The position numbers and the translations under genes are program-made. A stretch of DNA of 36,471 nucleotides from assembly GCA_903875465.1 (NCBI GenBank), contig CAIQWB010000114.1, positions 1 to 36,471 of the forward strand, given 5' to 3'. The notes below the pieces were generated by a model, which had not been told where the DNA came from, ran no database searches, and saw only the letters and a list, made by a program, of their open reading frames with translations. This DNA comes from an uncultured Verrucomicrobia subdivision 3 bacterium (lineage in GTDB: Bacteria; Verrucomicrobiota; Verrucomicrobiia; Limisphaerales; UBA11358). Every line of letters begins with the position of its first letter. Position 1 is the first letter of the stretch. Positions 24,984-33,455 of this stretch are shown piece by piece.

Positions 24984-26180
24984 GTGAGTTTTGTTGCTGA
25001 ATTTAATTCCCTGCCGCTGGCGGCCCTGGTGAAACGTTCCCAGAGCACGACCCTGGCGGCGGCGCGGGAAAGTTTGACGAACGAACGGCGGGTGCTGACG
25101 GACTTTGCCCAGTTGATTTCGCCGGTGGCGGGCTCGTTACTGGAGGAAATGGGCCGGCGGTCGCAGGCCCTCACGCAAAAGCGGTTTGGCAAGGTGATCC
25201 GGCTGTTTGCACCACTGTATCTTTCCAATGAATGCGTGAACAACTGCAAGTATTGCGGGTTTTCGCGGGACAATCCAATTTTGCGGGTGACGCTGTCGCT
25301 GGACGAGGTGCGGCGGGAGGCGGCGGAACTGCAACGGCAAGGCTTTCGTAATGTGTTGCTGGTGGCGGGGGAACATCCGAAGTTTGTCTCCAATGGTTAC
25401 CTGGCGGACTGCGTGACGGCGGTGCGGGAATTTGCCCCGAGCGTGTCGCTGGAAGTGGGGCCGATGGAGACGGCGGAATACCAACCGCTAGTGATGGCGG
25501 GCGCCGATGGCCTGGTGGTGTACCAGGAAACCTATGACCGGCCGGTGTATGATGACATGCACACGGCGGGGCCGAAGAAAAATTTTGACTGGCGGCTGGA
25601 AACGCCGGAGCGGGCGTATGCCGCCGGTTTTCGCCGGCTGGGGCTGGGAGCCTTGTACGGATTGGCCGACTGGCGGGCGGAGGCGCTGGCGGTGGCGGCG
25701 CATGCGGATTATTTGCTGCGCAATTGCTGGAAGGCGCAAATCACCATCTCCCTGCCCCGGCTGCGGCCGTGCGCGGGAGAATTCCAGCCGTTGACCCACA
25801 TGACCGACCGGGAACTGGTGCAATTGCTGTGTGCGTTCCGGCTGATGTTTCCGGATGTGGGTCTGGTGCTCTCCACGCGGGAATCGCCCAAACTGCGGGA
25901 CGGGTTATTTCCCCTGGGCGTGACATTGATCAGCGCAGGGAGCCACACGGAGCCGGGCGGTTATACTGGAGCCGGGCGCGAGACCATTCACCAGACCGTG
26001 CGCGGCCGGATCGTGGAACGCGGAGCCAGCGAATGGTCAGGCCCCGCAGCGGAAGGCGTGAATGCCACCGGACAGTTCCAGATTGCAGACGAGCGTTCCC
26101 CCGAGCAGGTGGCGGCGTTCCTGCGGCAGATTGGGTATGAACCCGTCTGGAAAGATTGGGATGCAGCCTTGATGGCCTGA
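24984..26180 (+). CDS. thiH: 2-iminoacetate synthase (radical SAM)
   Basis: ThiH cleaves tyrosine to 2-iminoacetate (dehydroglycine) and p-cresol for the thiazole half of thiamine. This 398-residue protein has the radical-SAM cluster Cys84-x3-Cys88-x2-Cys91 in SNECVNNCKYCGFSRDN. It is followed by LLVAGEHPKF, VVYQETYDR, RLETPERAYAAGFRRLGLGA and LSTRESPKLRDGLFPL, as in E. coli ThiH, and by the usual C-terminal WKDWDAAL. The start is GTG, preceded by a G-rich stretch. thiS begins three bases after the stop. thiG, thiE and thiC are not in the window. Confidence 0.95.
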   Translation: MSFVAEFNSLPLAALVKRSQSTTLAAARESLTNERRVLTDFAQLISPVAGSLLEEMGRRSQALTQKRFGKVIRLFAPLYLSNECVNNCKYCGFSRDNPILRVTLSLDEVRREAAELQRQGFRNVLLVAGEHPKFVSNGYLADCVTAVREFAPSVSLEVGPMETAEYQPLVMAGADGLVVYQETYDRPVYDDMHTAGPKKNFDWRLETPERAYAAGFRRLGLGALYGLADWRAEALAVAAHADYLLRNCWKAQITISLPRLRPCAGEFQPLTHMTDRELVQLLCAFRLMFPDVGLVLSTRESPKLRDGLFPLGVTLISAGSHTEPGGYTGAGRETIHQTVRGRIVERGASEWSGPAAEGVNATGQFQIADERSPEQVAAFLRQIGYEPVWKDWDAALMA

Positions 26181-26183
26181 GTT

Positions 26184-26384
26184 ATGACGATTATTGCCAA
26201 TGGCCGGCCCATTGAGGCGACCCTGCCCTGCACCCTGGAGGCCTTTCTGGTCGCCCAAGGGTTGTTACCGCGCAGTGTGGTGGTGGAGCACAACGGCGAG
26301 GCGGTGGCACCGTCGGAATTTTGCGGGCGCTGGCTGGCGGCCGATGACCGGCTGGAGATTGTGAAAATTGTGGCGGGGGGCTAA
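26184..26384 (+). CDS. thiS: Sulfur carrier protein ThiS
   Basis: A 66-residue ubiquitin-like sulfur carrier for thiazole synthesis. It ends in the obligatory Gly-Gly (KIVAGG), the residue that is adenylated and thiocarboxylated. It opens with the ThiS pattern MTIIANGRPIEA and has VVVEHNGEAVAP in the middle. It starts three bases after thiH, so the two are co-transcribed. A dedicated ThiF is not seen here. Confidence 0.92.
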   Translation: MTIIANGRPIEATLPCTLEAFLVAQGLLPRSVVVEHNGEAVAPSEFCGRWLAADDRLEIVKIVAGG

Positions 26385-26412
26385 CCCCGACTGGATACAC
26401 GTTGTTGAAACC

Positions 26413-27714
26413 ATGAAGTGGCGATTTGAGTGGGTTTATCGGCTGGGGCTGGCAGCGCTGCTGGGGCTGGCGTTCTGGGCGGTTTGGGCGGAAGCCGAGG
26501 AACCAGGCCGCACCAATGTCCCGGCCCCGAGCGTGACGCACACCAACTGGGTGGAGCAGGTACGCACCCATTGGAACGAGCAGACGAACACTGTGACCTT
26601 TGGCCTGGACAAGATTTCGTTGCTTAAGGAAACCCTGGTGCTGGAACAACCTTTGTGGAAGTACCTGGCCTCGCTAATTTATATTGTTCTGGCCTTTCTG
26701 GTGGCCCGGCTGATTGATTATCTGGTCAACTTCTGGCTCAAGCGCCTGACGGTCAGAACCAAAACCGACAAGGACGACCTCCTCCTCGAACTCTTGCACG
26801 GGCCGGTGAAGATGATCACTTTCGTGATTTTTCTGCACATTGGGTTAAGCCTGTTTGACTGGCCGGATCACGCGCAATTATTAATGTCGCGGGGCCTGAT
26901 TGTGGTGGTGGCGTGGTCCATCACGTATCTGACGCTCAAGCTGGTGGATTTGCTGCTGGGTTTGTGGCAGGAGCAAATCGTGGCGCCGCAAGACAAGACT
27001 TTTGCCAAGCAATTGATTCCATTGGTGAGCAAGGTGTCCAAGACCGCCCTGATCATCGCCGGAGTGTTATTGACAGCGGACAACCTGGACATCCGGATTA
27101 CCAGCGCACTGGCGGGATTGTCCGTGGGCGGTCTGGCGCTGGGTTTGGCGGCGCAAGACACGGTGGCCAACCTGTTTGGGGCAGTGGCGATTTTCATGGA
27201 CAAGCCGTTTTACCTGGGCGACCGCATCAAGGTGGAATCCGTGGATGGCACGGTGGAAAGCATTGGCCTGCGCAGCACGCGGGTGCGCAATCTGGATGGA
27301 CATCATGTCACGATACCCAACAAATTAATGGGCAACGCCATCATCACCAACATTACCCGCCGGGCGACCATTAAAACGGAGATTAATCTGGGCCTCACCT
27401 ACGACACCCCGGCGCCCAAGGTGGCGCGCGCCGTGGCCTTGTTGGAGGAAATTTTCCGGGCCAATCCCCGGACGGCCGACGTGGTGATCAGTTTTAACAA
27501 GTTTGGGGAATCCGCCTTGAATATCCTGGTGGTCCATGACTGGTCCGGGACGGAGGCGAAGGCGCATTTTGCTGATTTACAGGCATTCAATCTGAAAATC
27601 AAAGAACGGTTTGAAGCGGAACAAATCGAGTTCGCTTTCCCAACCCAGACGGTTTATCTCAAACCGGCGGCCCCGACCACGGACGGGCCGGCTAAAATGG
27701 GCGATGCTGGATAG
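26413..27714 (+). CDS. MscS-family mechanosensitive channel
   Basis: A 433-residue inner-membrane channel that opens under membrane tension. It starts at the ATG at 26413; an earlier in-frame GTG would overlap thiS. An N-terminal hydrophobic segment looks like a signal peptide (LAALLGLAFWAVWAEA). Several membrane helices follow, then the pore-lining TM3 (LAGLSVGGLALGLAAQDTV) and the MscS beta domain (YLGDRIKVESVDGTVESIGL, VTIPNKLMGNAIITN). It is longer than E. coli MscS by an N-terminal periplasmic stretch and one or two helices. It lies 28 bases downstream of thiS and overlaps or nearly touches the next gene. Confidence 0.93.
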   Translation: MKWRFEWVYRLGLAALLGLAFWAVWAEAEEPGRTNVPAPSVTHTNWVEQVRTHWNEQTNTVTFGLDKISLLKETLVLEQPLWKYLASLIYIVLAFLVARLIDYLVNFWLKRLTVRTKTDKDDLLLELLHGPVKMITFVIFLHIGLSLFDWPDHAQLLMSRGLIVVVAWSITYLTLKLVDLLLGLWQEQIVAPQDKTFAKQLIPLVSKVSKTALIIAGVLLTADNLDIRITSALAGLSVGGLALGLAAQDTVANLFGAVAIFMDKPFYLGDRIKVESVDGTVESIGLRSTRVRNLDGHHVTIPNKLMGNAIITNITRRATIKTEINLGLTYDTPAPKVARAVALLEEIFRANPRTADVVISFNKFGESALNILVVHDWSGTEAKAHFADLQAFNLKIKERFEAEQIEFAFPTQTVYLKPAAPTTDGPAKMGDAG

Positions 27715-27730
27715 GACACTGGAATTTTTT

Positions 27731-28138
27731 ATGCCTGGCAACCTGCATGCGATACTGGCCGCCGGCCCCATTCTGGGCCTGGATTGGGAGAGATTTTGGA
27801 CGCTGACTGGCTGGCTGGCCAACGTGACTTTTTCATCGCGCTTTTTGGTGCAGTGGTATGCCACGGAAAAGCAGAAACAGGTGACGGTGCCCGTTTTATT
27901 CTGGTGGCTGAGCCTGGTGGGTTCCCTGCTATTTCTGGCGTATGCAGTTTTTTATGACCAGCATCACGTGATCATTTTCGCCTACGCGTTTTCGTGGATT
28001 CCTTACATTCGCAACCTCGTGATCCACCGCCGGCATAAGAATGCCGAAAAGAGCTGCTCCCAGTGCGGGGTAAAAAGCAGCCCCAAGGCAAAATTTTGTG
28101 CCGAGTGCGGGACGCGGATGCCGCTCACCGCGCCGTGA
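27731..28138 (+). CDS. Lipid-A-biosynthesis N-terminal (LABN) domain protein with C-terminal zinc ribbon
   Basis: About 135 residues. Residues 20-100 match the LABN domain (PF07578), with the hallmark FSSRFLVQWYATEKQKQ, then WWLSLVGSLLFLAYAVFY and IFAYAFSWIPYIRNLV. It spans the membrane with two or three helices. LABN usually precedes LpxB or a glycosyltransferase; here it is followed instead by a zinc ribbon with two CxxC pairs (CSQCG and CAECG, 12 residues apart). ATG at 27704 is an alternative start that would overlap the MscS gene by 11 bases. The stop codon abuts, with no gap, the stop of the convergent small gene. Confidence 0.8.
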   Translation: MPGNLHAILAAGPILGLDWERFWTLTGWLANVTFSSRFLVQWYATEKQKQVTVPVLFWWLSLVGSLLFLAYAVFYDQHHVIIFAYAFSWIPYIRNLVIHRRHKNAEKSCSQCGVKSSPKAKFCAECGTRMPLTAP

Positions 28139-28459
28139 TTACTTCTTGCCGGCCGGAGGCGGAACGAGGCCATTTTTGATCATGACCTGCTGCTGAAAAT
28201 CCGGATGGGTCTGGCCAAAGGCACCGAGCTGGTTGAGAAATTCGCTCAAGACTTTGCGATTGTCGGCCATGGCGTTGATGACCTGCTGATTGGCTTCGAT
28301 GTCTTTGTGCAGGAGGCTGGCCTGACGGTACAGGTAGCCGGTAAGGGTGCCACTAACAACGATCAGAGCCAGCAACAAGGACAATAACTGGCGCTCCAGC
28401 AGTGCCAATTTTTCCTTCAACAGGGAGGTCGACTGATCGGGGGATTCGGGGGAGGCCAT
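28139..28459 (-). CDS. Small membrane protein with coiled-coil tail
   Basis: A 106-residue protein. The N-terminal 25 residues are polar and predicted cytosolic. One transmembrane helix follows (LLSLLLALIVVSGTLTGYLY, about 25-45). A helical extracytoplasmic segment (IEANQQVINAMADNRKVLSEF, about 54-74) and a Pro/Lys end complete it. It is not assigned to a named family. It lies five bases downstream of a similar small membrane gene, and the two look like an operon and possibly partners. Confidence 0.65.
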   Translation of the reverse strand: MASPESPDQSTSLLKEKLALLERQLLSLLLALIVVSGTLTGYLYRQASLLHKDIEANQQVINAMADNRKVLSEFLNQLGAFGQTHPDFQQQVMIKNGLVPPPAGKK

Positions 28460-28464
28460 AAAAA

Positions 28465-28722
28465 TTATTTCGCAGCAGGTTTGGGCTGAATGGTCTGGAG
28501 GATCTTGGTGAGCTCCGGGCTGGGATACTTTTGATTGTAAACGGCCACTTCATTGGCGAGGGCCTGAATGCGCCCGAGCACCTGTTGGTCCATCGAGGCC
28601 TGCGGGGAAATCATCCGGAGTTCCCGCGTGCGCGAGAAGGTCAGGACCGAAAATATAAGCCCGCAGATGGCCAGCACCAGCAGCACAAAGTTTAAAATGG
28701 TGGTTGTTGCGTCAGGTTTCAT
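28465..28722 (-). CDS. Small membrane protein
   Basis: An 85-residue protein with one N-terminal transmembrane helix (ILNFVLLVLAICGLIFSVLT, about 9-28). A basic patch, a helical region rich in Gln/Ala/Val (QQVLGRIQALANEVAVYNQK, about 46-65) and a Pro/Lys tail ending PKPAAK follow. Architecture and composition parallel the gene at 28139, which starts five bases downstream. I do not recognise a family. The two ends in PPAGKK and PKPAAK suggest a shared design. Confidence 0.6.
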   Translation of the reverse strand: MKPDATTTILNFVLLVLAICGLIFSVLTFSRTRELRMISPQASMDQQVLGRIQALANEVAVYNQKYPSPELTKILQTIQPKPAAK

Positions 28723-28786
28723 ACTTAATGCCTCAATTTAAACCAACCGGGATGGAAGTCCAATCGATTTTCACCCCGGTGGAAAG

Positions 28787-29791
28787 TCACTTCAACAATT
28801 CCTCAGCAATTTGGACGGCGTTAAGTGCCGCCCCTTTGAGAAGTTGATCGCCACTCACCCAAAAGCACAGGCCGTTGTCCAAGGCACAATCGAGCCGGAT
28901 GCGGCCAACCTCGCAGTTATATTTCTCGGAGGTGAAGAGCGGCATGGGATATTTTTTATTGGCCGGGTCATCGACCAGGTCCAGACCGGGGGCGTTCAGA
29001 AAAACTTCCCGGGCGGCGGCAACCGTCACAGGCTTTTCAAATTCTGCGCTCACGGCCACCGAGTGGGAGCGGTACACCGGCACGCGCACACAGGTGACGC
29101 TGGCACGAAACGCCGGATGGTGCATGATTTTGCGGCCTTCGTTTTCCATTTTCATCTCCTCCTTGGTGTAACCGGAGGGCAAAAAGGAATCCACGTGCGG
29201 CAGCACATTGAAGGCGATTTGATGGGGATAAACCTCCTTGGTGACCGGCTGGCCATGAACGACCTGCCCCACCTGGCGTTCGAGTTCCTCAATCGCCTTG
29301 GCACCGGTGCCGGACACCGCCTGGTAGCTGGAGGCGAAAACGCGTTTCACCCCGAAAGCCTGATGCAACGGATACAAAGCCATCAAGGTGATGGCCGTGG
29401 TGCAGTTGGGATTGGCAATAATGCCCGAGTGCCATTTGACATCGGCAGCATTCACTTCGGGCACCACCAGCGGCACTTTGTCGTCCTGCCGGAAGGCACT
29501 GGAATTATCGACCACCACACAACCGGCGGCGGCCGCGAGGGGCGCGAAGGCGCGGGAGATATCCCCGCCCGCACTGAAGAGGGCGATATCGATGCCGTGG
29601 AATGAATCCTTGGTCAGTTCCTGAAGGGTGAGGTCAGCGCCGCGAAACTTCAGGGTTTTGCCCGCCGAACGGGCCGAGGCGAGCAACGTCAGTTTGCCCA
29701 CCGGAAAATTGCGCTTTTCCAGGGTCTTGATCATTTCGATACCCACGGCACCCGTCGCGCCGACCACCGCCACATGAGGATGTTGGTTCAT
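28787..29791 (-). CDS. asd: Aspartate-semialdehyde dehydrogenase
   Basis: Reduces aspartyl phosphate to aspartate semialdehyde with NADPH, on the path to lysine, threonine, methionine and diaminopimelate. The 334-residue protein has the nucleotide loop VVGATGAVGIEM (9-20), DNSSAFR, the catalytic Cys130 in NPNCTT, SSYQAVSGTGAKAIEEL and catalytic His243 in VPVYRSHS. Length and motifs are normal. The gene stands alone. The helicase gene is divergent, starting 130 bases away. Confidence 0.97.
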   Translation of the reverse strand: MNQHPHVAVVGATGAVGIEMIKTLEKRNFPVGKLTLLASARSAGKTLKFRGADLTLQELTKDSFHGIDIALFSAGGDISRAFAPLAAAAGCVVVDNSSAFRQDDKVPLVVPEVNAADVKWHSGIIANPNCTTAITLMALYPLHQAFGVKRVFASSYQAVSGTGAKAIEELERQVGQVVHGQPVTKEVYPHQIAFNVLPHVDSFLPSGYTKEEMKMENEGRKIMHHPAFRASVTCVRVPVYRSHSVAVSAEFEKPVTVAAAREVFLNAPGLDLVDDPANKKYPMPLFTSEKYNCEVGRIRLDCALDNGLCFWVSGDQLLKGAALNAVQIAEELLK

Positions 29792-29921
29792 AAAAGGAGA
29801 TTCAACATAGCAAAATTCCGGGAGGCGTCAATCATCCCCATACGGGTGGCAGTGCTTTTTCTTTGCATTTCTGATTGACCCGCCACGCGGCGTATGAGGA
29901 AATGATAACCTATTATTTCTA

Positions 29922-32900
29922 ATGCCGAAGATTCCTGTGAGAAATGGAAACGGCCCGCGGTCGGGCACGACAAAGTACGACGCGCACCACAAGGTGCTCT
30001 CGCAAACGTATGGGGCTTTCGCGGACCTGCGCCGGGAACTTTCCGATTCCAAGGCCACCGTCAGTGAGCGGGAAGAGTTGTTGAAAAGCTTTGCGACCTG
30101 TCCGGATTCCCAGCGCTCCTGGCTCCTGCTGGAGGATTATTTTGAAAAGATCCTGCTCTCCCGCAAAGATTTTCCGGATACCAACTGGTGGCCACGCCTG
30201 CTGAACGCGGCGGGCCGGGTACGGCTGGAGGAGCTGGCCTTTCTGTTTTTACGCGCGAAACGTTCGGTGCCGCCGGAATTGCAAAGTTACGCCTGCCTGG
30301 ATCGTTTTGCCCAGGCGGAAGAGGCCGAGCAGGAGGAAAATCTCGTCAAGGAACTGGAGCACTGGCTGGCCCCGCCCGCCCTGCCCTTGCTGGAGACGCC
30401 CCGGGCGAATTTGCGGGTGGTATGCTCCCCGCAACCGGACGCCGAGGAACCTTCGCGCTACCGGCTGACGGTGCAGTTTTTATTGTCCCGCCCGCGCACG
30501 GGTGAGAAATCCCGGACGCTGCGCGAATTGATTGACCTGGTGGTCCGCGCCACGCACGAGCAGGAATTATTCCCCCCCGCCGACTGGGAATTTATCCAGT
30601 GGCTGGCGGAGACCCACCGGCACCGCCATGATGGCGCGGAGGCACTGATACTCTCAGATGCGGAATTATTGTTATGGCTCGCCCGCTGGGGGCATACCCA
30701 GCGATTGGAATCGGCAACGACCGGCAGTGCTCTACAATTTAATGGCCAGGTCGTCAGTCTCACGCCGCACCTGGAGACCGTGGCCCAGGAACTTAATTTC
30801 ACCCATCAAATTGTGCTGCCGGGGGGCGAGCAACAACTGGTGGCCGAGGTGAAGTTTTTTAACCAGCAACCGCCGCTGGCGCTGGTGGGGGGCAATTTTT
30901 ATTTATTGCGCAATGCCCCGCCGGCCAAGGTCCTGAAGTATCTGGCGGGCAAACCCTCGGTGCCCGTGCGGCGCCTGAGCCACCGCCTGCTGTTGCATCT
31001 GCGCAAGACCCAGTCCAATCATGGTTTGAATTGGGAATCGCTGTGCGTGGCCCACACGGCGGGGCCCCAATTTGTTTTTGAATTGCTGGATGACACGGTG
31101 CGCCTGCGTTTGCTGGCCCGAAGTGGCCGCGACGAAAGCGTCTGGTTTTGGAACGGCTTCGAATGGGTGCCCAACGACCCCAAAAAGTTGCCCGGCAACA
31201 AGCCGGAAATTCTGGATGACCCCCGGCTGGACCCGGCGACCCATTGGCTGCGCCGGCTGGACTGGTTCACCCCGGAGCCCGGATTGTGGATTGGCGATGC
31301 GAATGAAAATTTTCTGGGGGCGCTGGCCACGGCCTGGGACCAGCGTCCGGCCGAGGCCGAATTCCTGGGCAATCCCGCTTTTCACCGACTTTTCCTGCAA
31401 CCGCGCCAGATTCGGCCGCGCCTCGTGGTCAAAGGCAGCGGCATTGACTGGCTCGCAGTTTCCGCAGAATGGGAGGCCGAAGGATTGCGCCTTTCCAAGG
31501 CAGATTTGGAACGGCTCGCCGCGGCCACCAGCCGCTTTGTGAAACTGCCCAATTCGGGCTGGGTGGAACTGGATACCGAAGCGGTGCAGGGCGCGCACGA
31601 GGCCATGGCCGACATGGGGGTGGACGGGCTGATTGCCGTGCCGCAAAAGGTTGGCCTGGAACACGTGGCCCATCTGGATGAGGAAGATTTTGGCCGGTTT
31701 GCGGACTCGCCCGAGGCCCAAGCCCTGCGTGAGCGGGTGGCGGAATTTAAAGGCGTGCCGGCCACGGATCTGCCGGCGTCCCTACAAGCAGAACTCCGCC
31801 CCTACCAGAAAGATGGCTTTGATTTCCTGGCCCACCTAGTGCAAATCCGGCTCGGTGGTATTCTGGCCGATGACATGGGCCTGGGCAAAACCCTGCAAAC
31901 CCTCACCTGGCTGGCCTGGTTAAAAGACCGGCATGAAAAGAATCACAAGCCCTCGCTGGTGATTTGCCCGGCCTCCGTGCTGCACAACTGGCGGCGCGAG
32001 GCGGAAAAATTCACCCCCGGCCTCAAGGTGCTGGTGCTGGAAAGCGGCGCGGCGCGGCACAATCTCCGCAAACAAATTCCCCAGCACGATTTGATCGTGA
32101 CCAATTACGCCCTGTTGCGCCGCGACTTGGAGGAACTCCAAAAGTTCTCCTTCCGCGCGGTGATTTTGGACGAGGCGCAATTCATCAAGAACCCGGGCGC
32201 GCAGGTCACTCAATCGGTCAAACAACTCAAGTGCGAGCACAAGCTGGCCCTCACGGGCACCCCCTTGGAAAACCGGTTGCTGGATTTGTGGAGCATTGTG
32301 GATTTCATCCAGCCCACTTACCTCGGCACGCAGGAACAATTTCTGGAGACATACGAACCGCGTGGCGAAAATGCCGAGGCGGCCCAGCGCATTGCCCGCC
32401 GCCGCCTCTCGGCCCGGTTGCGTCCCCTGCTCCTGCGCCGCTTGAAAAAGCATGTGGCGAAGGATCTGCCCGACCGCATCGAGGAACGCCGTGACTGTCC
32501 GCTGGGCGATGAGCAACGGAAACTGTACCTCGCCGAGTTGCGCCGCAGCCGTGACCAAATCATGCATGCGGTGGCCGAGCAGGGCCTGAACAAGAGCAAG
32601 ATGCATGTGCTCGCCGCGCTCACCCGCCTGCGCCAGGTTTGCTGCCATCCCTCGCTCGTGGGGAGCGACACTGCCTCCGGCAAGACCGAGACGCTGTTTG
32701 AATTACTGGACCCCCTGGTGGCCGATGGCCAGAAGGTGCTCGTGTTCAGCCAGTTCGTCCAGATGCTGCAAATCTTGGAGAAGGAATGCCGCGCCCGCAA
32801 CATCACCACCCACATGCTCACGGGGCAAACGAAAGACCGGCAGCAGGTTGTCAATGCCTTCCAACACGACACTGGCGCGGGGGTCTTCCTGCTCAGCTTG

Positions 32901-33185
32901 CGCGCGGCGGGCACGGGTTTGAACCTGACCAATGCCAGCTATGTGGTGCTGTACGATCCGTGGTGGAACCCGGCCGTGGAAGCCCAGGCCATTGACCGTT
33001 CGCACCGGATTGGGCAGACCCAGACCGTCAATGCGTACCGGCTGATTGCGCCCGGCACGGTGGAGGAAAAAATTTGGGAGCTGCAACAAAGCAAGGCCCA
33101 AACCATCGCCGATGTGCTGGGCGAGGAAGGTTTCGCCCGGAGTCTCACGGCCACGGATTTGGAATACTTGTTCGCGGAGGACTGA
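29922..33185 (+). CDS. SNF2-family DEAD-like helicase/translocase
   Basis: A 1087-residue ATP-dependent DNA translocase of the bacterial RapA/HepA-like SNF2 group. The N-terminal 600 residues are poorly conserved, with a helicase-associated region (STGWVELDTEAVQ-like segment near 540). The SNF2 core has motif I DDMGLGKT (650-657), Ia CPASVLHNW, motif II DEAQ (750-753) and III LTGTPLENRLLDLW. Helicase C motifs are VLVFSQFVQML, LSLRAAGTGLNLT and QAIDRSHRIGQ. The start ATG at 29922 gives a basic N-terminus. No methyltransferase or nuclease partner is next to it, so it is likely a housekeeping transcription or repair factor and not a defence gene. Confidence 0.9.
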   Translation: MPKIPVRNGNGPRSGTTKYDAHHKVLSQTYGAFADLRRELSDSKATVSEREELLKSFATCPDSQRSWLLLEDYFEKILLSRKDFPDTNWWPRLLNAAGRVRLEELAFLFLRAKRSVPPELQSYACLDRFAQAEEAEQEENLVKELEHWLAPPALPLLETPRANLRVVCSPQPDAEEPSRYRLTVQFLLSRPRTGEKSRTLRELIDLVVRATHEQELFPPADWEFIQWLAETHRHRHDGAEALILSDAELLLWLARWGHTQRLESATTGSALQFNGQVVSLTPHLETVAQELNFTHQIVLPGGEQQLVAEVKFFNQQPPLALVGGNFYLLRNAPPAKVLKYLAGKPSVPVRRLSHRLLLHLRKTQSNHGLNWESLCVAHTAGPQFVFELLDDTVRLRLLARSGRDESVWFWNGFEWVPNDPKKLPGNKPEILDDPRLDPATHWLRRLDWFTPEPGLWIGDANENFLGALATAWDQRPAEAEFLGNPAFHRLFLQPRQIRPRLVVKGSGIDWLAVSAEWEAEGLRLSKADLERLAAATSRFVKLPNSGWVELDTEAVQGAHEAMADMGVDGLIAVPQKVGLEHVAHLDEEDFGRFADSPEAQALRERVAEFKGVPATDLPASLQAELRPYQKDGFDFLAHLVQIRLGGILADDMGLGKTLQTLTWLAWLKDRHEKNHKPSLVICPASVLHNWRREAEKFTPGLKVLVLESGAARHNLRKQIPQHDLIVTNYALLRRDLEELQKFSFRAVILDEAQFIKNPGAQVTQSVKQLKCEHKLALTGTPLENRLLDLWSIVDFIQPTYLGTQEQFLETYEPRGENAEAAQRIARRRLSARLRPLLLRRLKKHVAKDLPDRIEERRDCPLGDEQRKLYLAELRRSRDQIMHAVAEQGLNKSKMHVLAALTRLRQVCCHPSLVGSDTASGKTETLFELLDPLVADGQKVLVFSQFVQMLQILEKECRARNITTHMLTGQTKDRQQVVNAFQHDTGAGVFLLSLRAAGTGLNLTNASYVVLYDPWWNPAVEAQAIDRSHRIGQTQTVNAYRLIAPGTVEEKIWELQQSKAQTIADVLGEEGFARSLTATDLEYLFAED

Positions 33186-33455
33186 GCCGGAACCAGGCCA
33201 GAGAAAGGCTGCGTTTGCCTGGTCTTTTTGGGCAAGGACTTCGTCGTGAACCGCTGCCAGATCCAAAAAGGACAGGCGGCGCGGCTCACGCCTCGCCTGG
33301 CACAAAAATCCACAGCGCAACCACTTGCCTTTCTATGGCATGGATCCGGCTGAGTCCCTTTCAATTCAGCGTCTCGTTGCTTCGCCAGGATGGGTTCTAA
33401 TAGTAACCGCCGAGGCGGCGGCGCCGTCTGAACTGACGAAACTGATATCGCTGTA

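Noticed and set aside
29922-33185. SNF2 protein as part of a DISARM- or restriction-type defence island
   Set aside because: No methyltransferase, nuclease, DUF1998 or phospholipase partner is adjacent, and the neighbours are asd and a secreted lyase.
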